DNA of 33,114 bases from Rhodoblastus sphagnicola (GCF_002937075.1 NZ_NHSJ01000031.1:1-33114); one strand, 5' to 3'. Shown: positions 15,474 through 23,941, counted from the stretch's first letter. Notes: generated by a model from the letters alone, not told the origin. Program-made: numbers and translations.

Positions 15474-15502
15474 GGGACGGCGCCGGGAGGAGGCGCCGTC
15501 CC
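15474..15502 (-). repeat. Intercistronic hairpin between mxaI and mxaR
   Basis: GGGACGGCGCC and GGCGCCGTCCC form a perfect 11-base stem with a 7-base loop in the mxa transcript. No T-run follows, so it is unlikely to stop most transcription. Position and form suggest an mRNA-stabilising or processing element that keeps mxaFJGI mRNA more abundant than mxaRSACKLD; this function is inferred. Confidence 0.6.
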
Positions 15503-15575
15503 GCGCCGGAGAGGGCGGGGGAGCACGGCGTGCGCTCAAGCCGTTCGCGCCTGAGCGCCGGTCTTGGTCAGATCC

Positions 15576-15869
15576 TCATTCCGGAATCTTGTCGACGTCG
15601 AAAACCCATTTGCCGCTTTTCTTGAAATGGGCGACGCGTTTCGCGTTGCGCGCTTCCATTGAATCGATCGACGCCTGCTGTTTCGCGATTTCCTTGGGGT
15701 CGTGCTTGGGATCGTATTTCGATCCGGCGATCTTTTCTGGAAAGCCCGGTTTTGGCTCCCAGCAATTTCCCGGCGCCTTGCAATTCGCGCCGTCATAGGC
15801 GTGGGCCGCACCGATCGGCGCGAGGCAGACCGCCACGGCGACATAAAATGCATATTTCGCATGTTGCAT
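15576..15869 (-). CDS. mxaI: MxaI, methanol dehydrogenase small (beta) subunit
   Basis: A 97-residue precursor: a 24-residue signal peptide ending GAAHA, then a 73-residue mature chain starting YDGANCKAPGNCWEPKPGFPEK, the MxaI signature with its cysteine pair. SKYDPKHDP and a Lys/Arg-rich amphipathic helix (SIDSMEARNAKRVAHFKKSGKW) follow. It wraps around the MxaF subunit in the periplasmic alpha2-beta2 enzyme. The ATG at 15869 is set by GGAGG at 15876-15880, six bases upstream, over the upstream in-frame ATG at 15887. The presence of mxaI separates this operon from lanthanide-only xox loci. Confidence 0.95.
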   Translation of the reverse strand: MQHAKYAFYVAVAVCLAPIGAAHAYDGANCKAPGNCWEPKPGFPEKIAGSKYDPKHDPKEIAKQQASIDSMEARNAKRVAHFKKSGKWVFDVDKIPE

Positions 15870-15967
15870 GGTTTTCCTCCTTTGCATTCAGCGTTGGTGT
15901 CGCTGCTGTTTCACGCTGAAATTGTTGTCGCCGTCCGCTCAGGCCTCATCCGCCGGAACCGGACGGC

Positions 15968-16561
15968 TCATTCGGCGGCGGCCTGGCGCGGCGGAGCCGC
16001 GCAAATTCCCGGCTCTTCGTCCGAGAACTTCTCTCCGAGCTTGTAGGGCTGGTAGGTCTTCTTCTGCGCCTCGTTGAACCAGGGCGCGTGTTTGACGTCG
16101 TCCTTGTAGAGATGCCGCACCCAGGCGATGACCAGAAGCATTTCGTCCATGGTCAGATTCTGCACCTGCGGTCCCATCTGGGCGCGCGCGCCGCCGAAAA
16201 CGGTGCCGAAAATGCCGACATCCGTCTGATTTTCCGGATAGGTCCAGTAATCGTCGTTCAGGCCGGGGCCGACCTTGCCCTCGCCAATCTCGCCGTGACA
16301 GCCGGAACAGGCGGTCAGAAAGATTTGTTCGCCCCGCTTCAGGCAACTGCGATCCTCGATATAGGGATCGATCCCCGTTTGCAGGAACGTTTTCACGCCC
16401 GGCGTGTCACGCCCCTGTGGGAGGGACTCGTCGAGATTGAGGGTCTCGCCGGTGACCGTATTGTGGAATTCGACCGAGGACTCGATCGCATGCGCGCCCA
16501 CACAGAATATGATCGTGCAAAGCGCGGCGCCCATCCAGGTCGCTTGGGCTGAGTTTTTCAC
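15968..16561 (-). CDS. mxaG: MxaG, cytochrome cL (electron acceptor of MDH)
   Basis: A 197-residue precursor with a signal peptide ending VGAHA (residue 24) and one covalent haem site CSGCH at 85-89. Family features are NTVTGETLNLDESLPQGRDT, FLQTGIDPYIED and LTMDEMLLVIAWVRHLYKDD. Cytochrome cL takes electrons from the PQQ of methanol dehydrogenase in the periplasm and passes them to cytochrome cH and the oxidase. The start is GTG at 16561 with GGAGA nine bases upstream. It lies 42 bases after mxaJ. The C-terminal ICAAPPRQAAAE tail is likely flexible. Confidence 0.93.
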   Translation of the reverse strand: MKNSAQATWMGAALCTIIFCVGAHAIESSVEFHNTVTGETLNLDESLPQGRDTPGVKTFLQTGIDPYIEDRSCLKRGEQIFLTACSGCHGEIGEGKVGPGLNDDYWTYPENQTDVGIFGTVFGGARAQMGPQVQNLTMDEMLLVIAWVRHLYKDDVKHAPWFNEAQKKTYQPYKLGEKFSDEEPGICAAPPRQAAAE

Positions 16562-16603
16562 AAGCGTTGCTCTCCGGAATTGATGTTGTTGCCGAACCCG
16601 CCG

Positions 16604-17527
16604 TCAATTGGCGACGGGCAGAAGCGGCACGCCGTCCGATTTCAAAATGGCTTCGATTTTCGATGCGATCTTGGGCAGGGCGTCATTGATCCGCGCCAGC
16701 AGCGCCACGTCATTGCTGCGGACGCCGAAGGACTGGCTGAAGTGCTGCGGGATCGCCTCGCCGTTCGATTTCCTGGCGTCGTCCGCCAACAGGACCATGC
16801 GCAGGGGCGTCGCCGAAGTCTTGACGTAATGGGCGATGTCCGGAGCGAATGCGACCGCGGCGTCGGCGTGGCCGTCGACGACTTCCGCGACCATGCGCAT
16901 CGGGTCGATCTGGCTGTACTGATTGCGGCTCGAACGAAAATTCACCAGCGAATAGAGATAGTTCATGTTGTTTTCATAGAGGCCGCGGTCCTTGAGCAGC
17001 GCCTCTGCCGGCGAGCCGAAGGGAACGGCGACATTCGCCAATCGCGTGACGCGCGGGTCGTTCCACGAGGAGATGTCGAGATCCCGGTCGGCGCGAGTCA
17101 CCATCGCATAGCCGGTGCGGTAGTAAGGTTTCGACGTTGCGACGCGCGGATCGCCCGCGTCCACGCCGATGACGATGTCGCATTGCCGCTTGTCGAGAAA
17201 GTCGCGCACCAGATAGATCGCCGGCTTGTCGGTCCAGACGAATCTCGGCTTGAGGTCGATGGCCTCGGCCAAGGCGACGGCGATCTTGTTTTCCAGGCCC
17301 AGTCCGGTCGTGCGCGACAAGGAGCCGTCGGTCATCGACAGGGGCGGCTGCTTGGCGGATGCGCAAATTCGTAGCGCGCCGGGGTCGGCGGGCGCCGATT
17401 GCTCGGCGCTCGCCTCCTTCGCGTCGGGCGCCGCGGACACGCCCAGATTGGCGGACAGGGCGAGGGAGGCCCAGGAGGCGAACAGCCCGGCCAGGGCGAA
17501 CCGCAAGGCGGCATGATGTGCTTGCAT
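16604..17527 (-). CDS. mxaJ: MxaJ, periplasmic binding-like MDH assembly protein
   Basis: A 307-residue precursor with a signal peptide (MQAHHAALRFALAGLFASWA, cleavage near LSA or VSA). The mature part has a family-3 solute-binding fold: LRICASAKQPPLSM, GLGLENKIAVALAEAI, DFLDKRQCDIVIGVDAGDPR, TSKPYYRTGYAMVTR. MxaJ is essential for methanol dehydrogenase activity and is thought to act in maturation; its ligand is not established. The start at 17527 is chosen because it opens the signal peptide; 50 upstream in-frame codons have no protein-like character. It follows mxaF by 127 bases. Confidence 0.93.
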   Translation of the reverse strand: MQAHHAALRFALAGLFASWASLALSANLGVSAAPDAKEASAEQSAPADPGALRICASAKQPPLSMTDGSLSRTTGLGLENKIAVALAEAIDLKPRFVWTDKPAIYLVRDFLDKRQCDIVIGVDAGDPRVATSKPYYRTGYAMVTRADRDLDISSWNDPRVTRLANVAVPFGSPAEALLKDRGLYENNMNYLYSLVNFRSSRNQYSQIDPMRMVAEVVDGHADAAVAFAPDIAHYVKTSATPLRMVLLADDARKSNGEAIPQHFSQSFGVRSNDVALLARINDALPKIASKIEAILKSDGVPLLPVAN

Positions 17528-17621
17528 GGGATTGACCTTGATTGCGCTTGCAGGAGTCCCGAGCGCCCGCCGGCCTTGCGCCGCTTGGACGTACCGACAT
17601 TGATCGGGATCGCGAAAATGA

Positions 17622-17647
17622 GGCGGAAGAACCGGCGCCCTCCCGCC
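17622..17647 (-). repeat. Weak hairpin between mxaF and mxaJ
   Basis: In the mxa transcript GGCGGGA and TTCCGCC form a seven-base stem with one G-T pair, followed by TCATTTTCG. It lies eight bases after the mxaF stop end of the gap. It may stabilise the mxaF message or attenuate read-through; the stem is too weak to call a terminator. Confidence 0.35.
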
Positions 17648-17654
17648 TGGAGCC

Positions 17655-19526
17655 TCAGTTCGCCGAATATTCGCCAAGGTTCGGATCGTCGTAGGGGCCC
17701 TTGCCGTTCAGCGAGAACACCATCACGCCGCCGCCCATCTGGGTGTAGTTGGCGAGTTGCTTGAAGGCGCCGACCGCGCCGAGACCGGCGGTCGGGTCCT
17801 GAAGGTCGAAGACCAGCCCGACGCCTGGCCAGCCGCCGACGCCGTAGTTGATCGCGACATATTCCGCGCCCTTGTGCTGATAGACGATCGGATAGCCGAT
17901 CACGCCCGACGGCAGCTTGAACTTCCAGAGCAATTCGCCGGTGTCGGAGTTGCGGGCCTTGATGAAGCCGTCGAGCGTTCCATAGAACACCAGATTGCCG
18001 GCGGTCGCGACCGTGCCGCCCCAGACGGCGAACCGCTCCATCTTCTCCCACTTGAACTTGCCGGTGATGGCGTTGTAGGCCTTGACCTGTCCCAGGCCCT
18101 CATATTTCTGGCGGTCGCCCTTGGGTCCCGGATACATGCTCAGCGTCGCGCCGACAAAGAATTGGCCGGCCCGATAAGGCAACATGAAGGGCTCCCAATC
18201 CATGCAGATATGGTTGATGCCCATGAAGAACAATTCCTTGTTCGGGTCGTAGGAATCAAAGCCCTGATTGTGATAGCCCATGGCGGAAGGGCAGATGTCC
18301 TTCGCGAGATGGTCCATCCGCGTGCCATATTCGGGATCGCGGATCGGCAGACCGCTCTTGAGATCGACCCGCTTGAATTCATTGACTGTGTCGTCGATCT
18401 TGTTGGCTGAAACCAGGGTGCCGTCGGTGCGGTCGAGCGTATAGACGATTCCGTTGCGGTCGGGATGGGTCAGCAGCTTTCGCAGCTTGCCATTCTGGTC
18501 CTTCTGCTCGGACAGCATCATGACATTGACGCCCGCGTAATCCCACTCGTCATGCGGCGTCTTCTGATAGCCGAACTTGGCTTCGCCCGTGTCAAGATCG
18601 CGGCCGAAAATGGTCATGCTCCACTTGTTGTCGCCGGGCCGCATGGTCTCGTTCCACGGCGCGGGATTGCCGGTGCCGTAATAGACGAGATTGGTCCCGG
18701 GATCATAGGCGAACCATCCCCAGTTGGTGCCGCCGCCTATCTTCCAGGCGTCGCCTTCCCATGTCGCCGTGCCCAGGCCCTTCTGGCCATAGTGCGGATT
18801 GGCCTTGTTGAACGCGTCGCCGATCAGCAGATCGGAATCCGGGCCGGTGGCGTAGGCGCGCCATTTCTGCTCGCCGTTGCGGACGTCGTAAGCCGTCATG
18901 TAGCCGCGCACGCCGAGTTCAGCGCCGGAGCTTCCGATCAGCACCTTGTCCTTGTAGATATGCGGCGCGACGGTGAGCGTCGAGCCGACCTTGTAGTCGG
19001 AATTTTCGATCTTCCAGACCAGTTCGCCGGTATTGGCGTTCAAGGCCGAGACCGTGCCCTCAAGCAGCGTCTTGACGATCAGCGGCGGCGACTTGTCGTC
19101 GCCCGGCCAGTAGGCAAGGCCGCGATTGACGATGTCGCAGCATGCGACCGCGCGCGCGGTGGCTGGCTGTTTGGGCTTGTCCTGCCAAAGGATGCGGGTC
19201 GGGTCGTCGAGGCTGAGGGCGAAGGTGTTGTTGGGGAAGGAGGTATGGATATACATCTTGCCGTCGACGATCAGCGGCGCGCCTTCGTGGCCGCTCAACA
19301 GACCGGTCGAAAAGCTCCAGGCGGGACGGAGGGTCTTGACGTTTTCGGTGTTGATCTGCGTGAGGGTGCTGAAGTGGTTGGCGCTATAGTTCTTGCCAGC
19401 CATCACCCAGTTGTCTTCGCTTTTCGACAAGGCGTCCAGCTTGTCTTCAGCTCGAACGCCGGAAGCGACCAGAATCGATGCCAGACACACCCCGAGCAAG
19501 GAAACTGAATTCATGACCTGTTTCAT
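17655..19526 (-). CDS. mxaF: MxaF, calcium-type PQQ methanol dehydrogenase large subunit
   Basis: A 623-residue precursor oxidising methanol to formaldehyde in the periplasm. The signal peptide ends VRA at 26, so mature numbering is precursor minus 26. The disulphide pair Cys129-Cys130 is mature 103-104; Ca2+ ligands Glu203 and Asn287 are mature 177 and 261; the catalytic Asp329 in HDEWDYAG is mature 303. Residue 331 (mature 305) is Ala, the calcium-type state; lanthanide XoxF enzymes have Asp there. Tryptophan-docking blade repeats (for example [18 protein letters not shown]) run throughout. The start at 19526 is set by GGAGG at 19533-19537, six bases upstream; an ATG at 19532 directly abuts that site and is rejected. 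It is first in the mxa operon. Confidence 0.97.
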   Translation of the reverse strand: MKQVMNSVSLLGVCLASILVASGVRAEDKLDALSKSEDNWVMAGKNYSANHFSTLTQINTENVKTLRPAWSFSTGLLSGHEGAPLIVDGKMYIHTSFPNNTFALSLDDPTRILWQDKPKQPATARAVACCDIVNRGLAYWPGDDKSPPLIVKTLLEGTVSALNANTGELVWKIENSDYKVGSTLTVAPHIYKDKVLIGSSGAELGVRGYMTAYDVRNGEQKWRAYATGPDSDLLIGDAFNKANPHYGQKGLGTATWEGDAWKIGGGTNWGWFAYDPGTNLVYYGTGNPAPWNETMRPGDNKWSMTIFGRDLDTGEAKFGYQKTPHDEWDYAGVNVMMLSEQKDQNGKLRKLLTHPDRNGIVYTLDRTDGTLVSANKIDDTVNEFKRVDLKSGLPIRDPEYGTRMDHLAKDICPSAMGYHNQGFDSYDPNKELFFMGINHICMDWEPFMLPYRAGQFFVGATLSMYPGPKGDRQKYEGLGQVKAYNAITGKFKWEKMERFAVWGGTVATAGNLVFYGTLDGFIKARNSDTGELLWKFKLPSGVIGYPIVYQHKGAEYVAINYGVGGWPGVGLVFDLQDPTAGLGAVGAFKQLANYTQMGGGVMVFSLNGKGPYDDPNLGEYSAN

Positions 19527-19615
19527 GGGCATCCTCCATGAGCAACCCCACCAGTCGCGCCAAAGGCTTCGGACGTCAGAACGACCCGTTTCATTTGCCG
19601 GAGAGTTTGATTGCT

Positions 19616-19664
19616 CGATTTTATTATAGTTTGGCCGTCACCGCTAAGGTAGATCAAGATCTAC
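19616..19664 (-). promoter_or_regulatory. mxaF promoter with activator-type palindrome
   Basis: On the minus strand TATAAT lies at 19628-19623, predicting transcription start near 19616 and a leader of about 90 bases. Seventeen bases upstream the -35 hexamer is poor (TACCTT). The perfect palindrome GTAGATC-AA-GATCTAC (19649-19664) overlaps it, centred about 40 bases before the predicted start. This is the usual place of a class II activator; the MxaX-like regulator is the natural candidate. A competing reading would use TACCTT as a -10. Confidence 0.5.
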
Positions 19665-19689
19665 TTAAGCAAGACCCTTCAAACGCAAT

Positions 19690-20184
19690 TATGACATCTT
19701 ATCGGCTTCCGGGTGTCCATTAGAAATATTGGAAGCGCGCATCGGGAAAAATGGCGACCCCGCAAGCCCACGCTGCGCAAGCGGTCTCCGCCACCCAATC
19801 CGAAGCTTGTCGAAAAATGAATAGCGGCAGCGCCATCTGCGTGGCTTCGAGGTCAAAAGGAGGCGCTTCGACGGTTGGGAGTATTTCCGGTGCGGACGAG
19901 AATATTCGGATGCGATTTGCCGCTTGGCGGCTGGCGTGGTCCAGAACCGCGCCCGCTTGGGCGGATTAGAATTCTCTTAGCGGAAGTCGTCGAACTCTCC
20001 GCGGACGAATGACCGAGGCGATCTTGCGCCGCAGACTTCCTTCCGCCTGAGGGCGTCGGCCAGAGCGTCTTCGAAAATCAAGGCGGACTCGGCTGTAACC
20101 CTCATTGCAGTCGCGCCGGTTAAGGCGAATGCCGTCTTTCGTGGTCGCGTCGATGGTGTAAATAGCGCAGCCTTCTGCCGGCGG
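19690..20184. other. Intergenic stretch with no recognised gene
   Basis: Between the mxaF promoter and the next possible gene I see only short frames without family matches. A 50-codon plus-strand stretch ending near 19980 (RRFDGWEYFRCGREYSDA) is protein-like but has no start codon and no recognised relative; it may be gene debris. No terminator, tRNA or repeat was seen. Confidence 0.4.
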
Positions 20185-20556
20185 CTAAAGGCGCGTGTGG
20201 GAATGGCCGGCGGGCGAGAGCATCACGATGCGGGGATCGCTCTCGGTGACGAGGAACGAGGCGTCGGGCGTCGGCCGTGGTTCGATGGAATCACTGACCG
20301 GTTCTGCAAGCCGAAACAACGCCCAATCTTCGGTGATGTGAAGAGAGGCTGACTTCGGATCGCCGCCGAGGATCAGACTTGCCGGGAAAGAAAGAGCGAT
20401 CAATGCCCCTGATCCGAAAGAAGCGGGACGCAACGCTGCTCTTGGCCACCAAGGAAGTATCGACAAACTAAGAGTGTTCAAGATCAACAGACTGCGGTAG
20501 CCAACCAGCCAGGCTGCCTCCGCCCGCTCCAGCTCTTGTATGTGGGTTTTGCACAT
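20185..20556 (-). CDS. Hypothetical small membrane protein (uncertain)
   Basis: A possible 123-residue protein, starting at the ATG at 20556 (MCKTHIQELERAEAAWLVGYR). Two hydrophobic stretches, LLILNTLSLSILPWW and GALIALSFPASLILGG, could be membrane helices, followed by a polar tail (EPVSDSIEPRPTPDASFLVTESDPR). The GALIALSFPASLILGG segment faintly recalls DUF423 small membrane proteins, but the N-terminal half of that family is missing, so it may be a remnant. There is no clear Shine-Dalgarno sequence. The 20557-20830 gap upstream holds nothing recognisable. Confidence 0.3.
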   Translation of the reverse strand: MCKTHIQELERAEAAWLVGYRSLLILNTLSLSILPWWPRAALRPASFGSGALIALSFPASLILGGDPKSASLHITEDWALFRLAEPVSDSIEPRPTPDASFLVTESDPRIVMLSPAGHSHTRL

Positions 20557-20830
20557 CGAAAGGCTGTCGGCAATTGTCGCGCGCCGGAAGCCCAAGAAGT
20601 TTCCTGCTGACTTGTCGGCGGCGACGCCTCGGAAGCTTTTCGCGCTCGACGCCGCACAACGATGACGGTGGCGACTGGGCGGCGCAATGCGCAACTGACA
20701 TCGCCCAGATTTGCACGCCGCTTCCGCCGTCGGCGGCACGCTCTTGCGCCATCGCTGCCGTGATGGAACGGTATTTGTTTGGGGCGGCGACGAGAACGTC
20801 CACCGCCGCGCCGCCAGGCGCGGGCGTTGA

Positions 20831-21673
20831 TCAGAAGCGCTCTAGGAACGCTTGGGCGTGAATGTCGCGGCCGGAATTTATCTGTGGCAAGATGATCGGC
20901 AGCCCGGTTTCGGACTCGCGATCGACGCGCATGCTCGCGCGGAAAATCTTGCGCACCAGCGCCTCGTCGATCACCTGGGCGGCGGGTCCGTCCGCGACCA
21001 CGCGGCCGCCGGCGAGGACGACCAGCCTGTCGGCGAAACGCGCGGCGATGTTGAGGTCGTGCACGATGGCGATCACGGTCACGCCGCTGGCGACAATCGC
21101 CCGCGCCGCGCCCAGCAGCGCGAGCTGGTGCTCCAGGTCGAGGCTCGACGTCGGCTCGTCCAGCAGCAGGGCTTGGCAAAAGCGGCCGTGGCCCTGCGCC
21201 GCTTTCAACTGGCACAGGGCGCGGGCGAAACGGGCGCGCTGCTGTTCGCCGCCGGAGAGGGTCAGAAAATTGCGGTGGGACAGATGCTGCGCGCCACTGA
21301 CCGCCAGAGCGCGCGCGACGATCTTGTCCGCCTGCGTTTTCGGCAGGCGGCGGCCGACCACCGCGAGGCCCTGCCGCGCCACTTCGTGAACCGGATAGGG
21401 AAACGCCAGCGCCGCGCCCTGCGCCATCACGGCGCGGCGGAGCGCCAGTTGCGCGGGCGAAAATTTTTCGGCGGGTTCTCCGGACCAGGCGATCCGTCCC
21501 GCGCTTGGCCGCAATTCGCCGCTCAGCAGACGCAGCAAGGTCGATTTGCCCGCGCCATTGGGACCGATGATGGCGACGAACGCGCCGGGATCGAAGCCGA
21601 CGGAAACCGAGTCGATCAGCTTGCGTCCGTTCACGGCGTAGGTCAGGTTTTCGGCCCGGATGAATGCGTTCAT
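20831..21673 (-). CDS. hmuV: HmuV, heme ABC transporter ATP-binding protein
   Basis: A 280-residue ABC ATPase powering heme import. Walker A is GPNGAGKST (37-45), the Q-loop region is VMAQGAALAFPYPV, the signature is LSGGEQQR (139-146), Walker B is LLLDEPTS, and the H-loop is AIVHDLN. FPYPVHEVARQG and the insert LKAAQGHGRFCQALLLDEP are typical of the HmuV/PhuV branch. The start at 21673 overlaps the hmuU stop (ATGA); the long frame upstream lies inside hmuU. It is the last gene of the hemP-hmuTUV operon. Confidence 0.95.
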   Translation of the reverse strand: MNAFIRAENLTYAVNGRKLIDSVSVGFDPGAFVAIIGPNGAGKSTLLRLLSGELRPSAGRIAWSGEPAEKFSPAQLALRRAVMAQGAALAFPYPVHEVARQGLAVVGRRLPKTQADKIVARALAVSGAQHLSHRNFLTLSGGEQQRARFARALCQLKAAQGHGRFCQALLLDEPTSSLDLEHQLALLGAARAIVASGVTVIAIVHDLNIAARFADRLVVLAGGRVVADGPAAQVIDEALVRKIFRASMRVDRESETGLPIILPQINSGRDIHAQAFLERF

Positions 21674-22746
21674 GTCGGATCGCTCCGCTTGGCGTCGCGC
21701 AACAACAGCCAGAGGAAGAAGGGCGCGCCGATGCTGGCCGTCAAAATGCCGACCGGCAGCTCCGCAGGCGCCAGCAAGGTGCGGGCGAGGGCGTCGGCGC
21801 CGACCAGCAGGGTGGCGCCGCACAGCGCGGAAAGCGGCAACAGGACGCGATGATCCGGCCCGGCCATCAGCCGGACCAGATGGGGCGCGATCAGGCCGAT
21901 GAAGCCGATGGCGCCCGCCGCGGCGACGCTCGTCCCCACCGCCAGGGCGATCAGGCCGATGGCCGCGCCCTTGATCACTTCGGCGCGCAAGCCGAGATGG
22001 AACGCCTCGGCCTCGCCGAACGCCAGGCCGTTGAGGCCGCGCGCCAGCCAGGGCATGGCGAGCAGCGCCGGCGTCAGCGCCAGGGCCAGGATCGCCGCCT
22101 TGCCCCAACTGGCGCCGCCCAGGCTGCCGAGGAACCAGAAGCTGAGATCGCGCAATTGCCGGTCATCTGAAATATAGGACAAAAGCGCGGTCGCCGCGCC
22201 GGCGAAGGCGGACAGCGCGACGCCCGCCAGCAGCATCACCGTCATCGACGTCCGACCGCCTCGTGTCGCCAGCACATAGATGAACGCGGTCGCCGCGAGG
22301 CCGCCGAGGAAAGCGTCGGCGGGCAGCGCGGCGACATGCAGCCATTGCGCGCCCCCGCCCCAAATCTGTTCGCCGAGCACGATGGTCATGGCCACCGCCA
22401 GCCCGGCGCCGCTGGTGACGCCGACCAGGCCGGGGTCGGCCAGCGGATTGCGGAACAGGCCCTGCATCATCGCCCCCGCCAGCGCCAGCGCGGCGCCGAT
22501 TTCGAGGCCGAGCACGACGCGCGGCAGTCGCAGGCCGACGACGATGAAATGCTCGCCCTCGGCGGCGCCAGGACCGCCGAGGACGAGTTCACGCCATAGC
22601 GCGGAGGTCACGCGCGATGGCGGAATCGAGGTTGCGCCCAGGCACAGGCCGAACGCCACAGCCGCAAGGCAGGCGCAGACCGCGACCGTCAGGGCGAGGG
22701 TCGCGCGCTTGTCCTGGCCTCCGGACAGGGGCAGGTCGCAAGTCAT
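21670..22746 (-). CDS. hmuU: HmuU, heme ABC transporter permease (FecCD family)
   Basis: A 358-residue inner-membrane permease with about ten helices. Family marks are LRLPRVVLGLEIGAALALAGAMMQGLFRNPLADPGLVGVTSGAGLA (in two adjoining blocks), LLAGVALSAFAGA, SFWFLGSLGGASW and GAIGFIGLIAPHLVRLMAGPDHR, whose GLIAPH part touches the ATPase. It forms the dimeric channel with HmuV and receives heme from HmuT. The start overlaps the hmuT stop (ATGA) and the stop overlaps hmuV, so translation of the three is coupled. Confidence 0.95.
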   Translation of the reverse strand: MTCDLPLSGGQDKRATLALTVAVCACLAAVAFGLCLGATSIPPSRVTSALWRELVLGGPGAAEGEHFIVVGLRLPRVVLGLEIGAALALAGAMMQGLFRNPLADPGLVGVTSGAGLAVAMTIVLGEQIWGGGAQWLHVAALPADAFLGGLAATAFIYVLATRGGRTSMTVMLLAGVALSAFAGAATALLSYISDDRQLRDLSFWFLGSLGGASWGKAAILALALTPALLAMPWLARGLNGLAFGEAEAFHLGLRAEVIKGAAIGLIALAVGTSVAAAGAIGFIGLIAPHLVRLMAGPDHRVLLPLSALCGATLLVGADALARTLLAPAELPVGILTASIGAPFFLWLLLRDAKRSDPT

Positions 22747-23648
22747 CGCGCGTCCGTCCCGCCGGCCGGATAGAACCTGGTCATCAGCTCCGCGGCCGCT
22801 TCGGGCGCGCGCGGGCCGAAGCCGAGCAGATAGAGGCTGTCCATTTCAAAGATCGCCTGGCGCTGCGCCGCGGGGGTGCGCGCCACTGCGGGCGCGGCCT
22901 TGATGGCCTCGGCGACGGCGGCGCCGTCGCGCGCCATCCCGACGATCGCCTCGGGCGCGGCGGCGACCAGGGCCTCCTCGGTTATGGCCTTGTAGCCGTC
23001 GAAGCCCGCGACATTGACCGCGCCGGCGAGACGCAGCATGGCGTCTGCGGCCGTTCCGGCGCCGCCGCACAACAGGCGGCCGTTCTGCACGGCGAGCACG
23101 AACAGCGCGCGCTTCGGCGTGGCGATGGACTGGCGGCGCGCCTCCAGCGCCGCGAAACGCGCGCGCGCCTCGGCCGCCAGCGCCTCCGCGCCTTTTGCGG
23201 CGTCGAGGGCGGCGCCGACAGCGAGGATTTTTTGCGCGACGCCGTCCGGCGTCGGCTGGTCGGCGACGCGCTGGACCGAGGCGCCGGAGGCGGTCAGGGC
23301 GTCGAGCGTCGCGGGCGGGCCGGCGCCCTCCACCGCCAGAATGCGCGTGGGCCGCAGCGACAGCACGCCTTCCGCCGACAGGGCGCGGAAATAGCCGACA
23401 TTGGCCTTGTCCTTGAGCGCCTGCGGCGGGAACAGGCTGGTGGCGTCGACGCCGACGATCGCATCCTGGCGTCCCAGCGCATAGGCGATTTCGGTGAGGG
23501 CGCCGCCGACGACGACATAGCGTTCCTGCGCCGGCGCGGCGACCGGCGCAATCTGGCGCAAGCACAACATGAACACGGCGGCGGTGAGGACCGGGCCAAA
23601 ATTCGCGATGCGCTTTCGTTTCGATATCATGTGAGGCCGTTCGGTCAT
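22743..23648 (-). CDS. hmuT: HmuT, periplasmic heme-binding protein
   Basis: A 301-residue class III solute-binding protein. A signal peptide (ISKRKRIANFGPVLTAAVFM, cleavage near PAQA/PAQE) precedes RYVVVGGALTEIAYALG and IVGVDATSLFPP. The heme-ligand tyrosine of this family corresponds to Tyr86 in VGYFRALSAEGVLSL. The C-terminal lobe has AITEEALVAAAPEAIVGM. It carries heme from the outer-membrane receptor to HmuUV. Start at 23648 overlaps the hemP stop; Met7 is an alternative start nearer the signal peptide. Confidence 0.93.
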   Translation of the reverse strand: MTERPHMISKRKRIANFGPVLTAAVFMLCLRQIAPVAAPAQERYVVVGGALTEIAYALGRQDAIVGVDATSLFPPQALKDKANVGYFRALSAEGVLSLRPTRILAVEGAGPPATLDALTASGASVQRVADQPTPDGVAQKILAVGAALDAAKGAEALAAEARARFAALEARRQSIATPKRALFVLAVQNGRLLCGGAGTAADAMLRLAGAVNVAGFDGYKAITEEALVAAAPEAIVGMARDGAAVAEAIKAAPAVARTPAAQRQAIFEMDSLYLLGFGPRAPEAAAELMTRFYPAGGTDAR

Positions 23649-23833
23649 TTGGTCAGGATCAGCTTGTTGTTGCCGGTGATGCGCAGGCGATAGGGCTCGC
23701 CATCGAGCAGGAGCAGCGCCTCCTTGCGGCCCTTCATCAGGCTGCGCGCGTCGATGGCGTCGAGCGCGACGGCCGTCGCGAAGGCCGGCGCCGGGGCTTC
23801 CGGACCGGGCGGGAATTTCGATGATTTTTCCAT
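23645..23833 (-). CDS. hemP: HemP/HmuP, hemin uptake protein
   Basis: A 62-residue protein ending with the HemP domain: DARSLMKGRKEALLLLDGEP then YRLRITGNNKLILTK, the family's conserved beta-rich C-terminus. In Bradyrhizobium the homologue HmuP is a coactivator, with Irr, of the heme-uptake genes, so a regulatory role is plausible. The ATG at 23833 is chosen as giving the usual length; the frame is open for 21 more codons upstream, across the predicted promoter. It is the first gene of hemP-hmuTUV, divergent from the receptor gene and preceded by an ICE box. Confidence 0.9.
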   Translation of the reverse strand: MEKSSKFPPGPEAPAPAFATAVALDAIDARSLMKGRKEALLLLDGEPYRLRITGNNKLILTK

Positions 23834-23866
23834 GAATGAACGCAAGGCATGTGTGACGATGCCGCT

Positions 23867-23896
23867 AAGGTAGGAAGCGGGTCCGCGGGCTGTCAA
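23867..23896 (-). promoter_or_regulatory. Predicted promoter of hemP-hmuTUV
   Basis: On the minus strand TTGACA (23896-23891) is followed after 18 bases by TACCTT (23872-23867). The leader to the hemP ATG would be about 27 bases. The ICE box centre lies 23 bases upstream of the first base of the -35. Confidence 0.5.
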
Positions 23897-23910
23897 AGCA
23901 ATGGGCAGTT

Positions 23911-23927
23911 TTTTGAACCATTCTAAA
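23911..23927. promoter_or_regulatory. ICE box (Irr-binding motif) between divergent heme operons
   Basis: TTTTGAA-CCA-TTCTAAA differs at one base from the alphaproteobacterial iron-control element TTTAGAA-N3-TTCTAAA bound by the heme-responsive regulator Irr. It lies between hemP and the heme receptor gene. It is 14 bases from both predicted -35 hexamers, which points to activation rather than a promoter block. irr itself is not in the window. Confidence 0.75.
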
Positions 23928-23941
23928 TTTTAACGGTTCGC

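Noticed and set aside
17655-19526. Reading the dehydrogenase as lanthanide-dependent XoxF
   Set aside because: Residue 331 (mature 305), two after the catalytic Asp, is Ala rather than Asp, and mxaI and the full calcium-insertion gene set are present.
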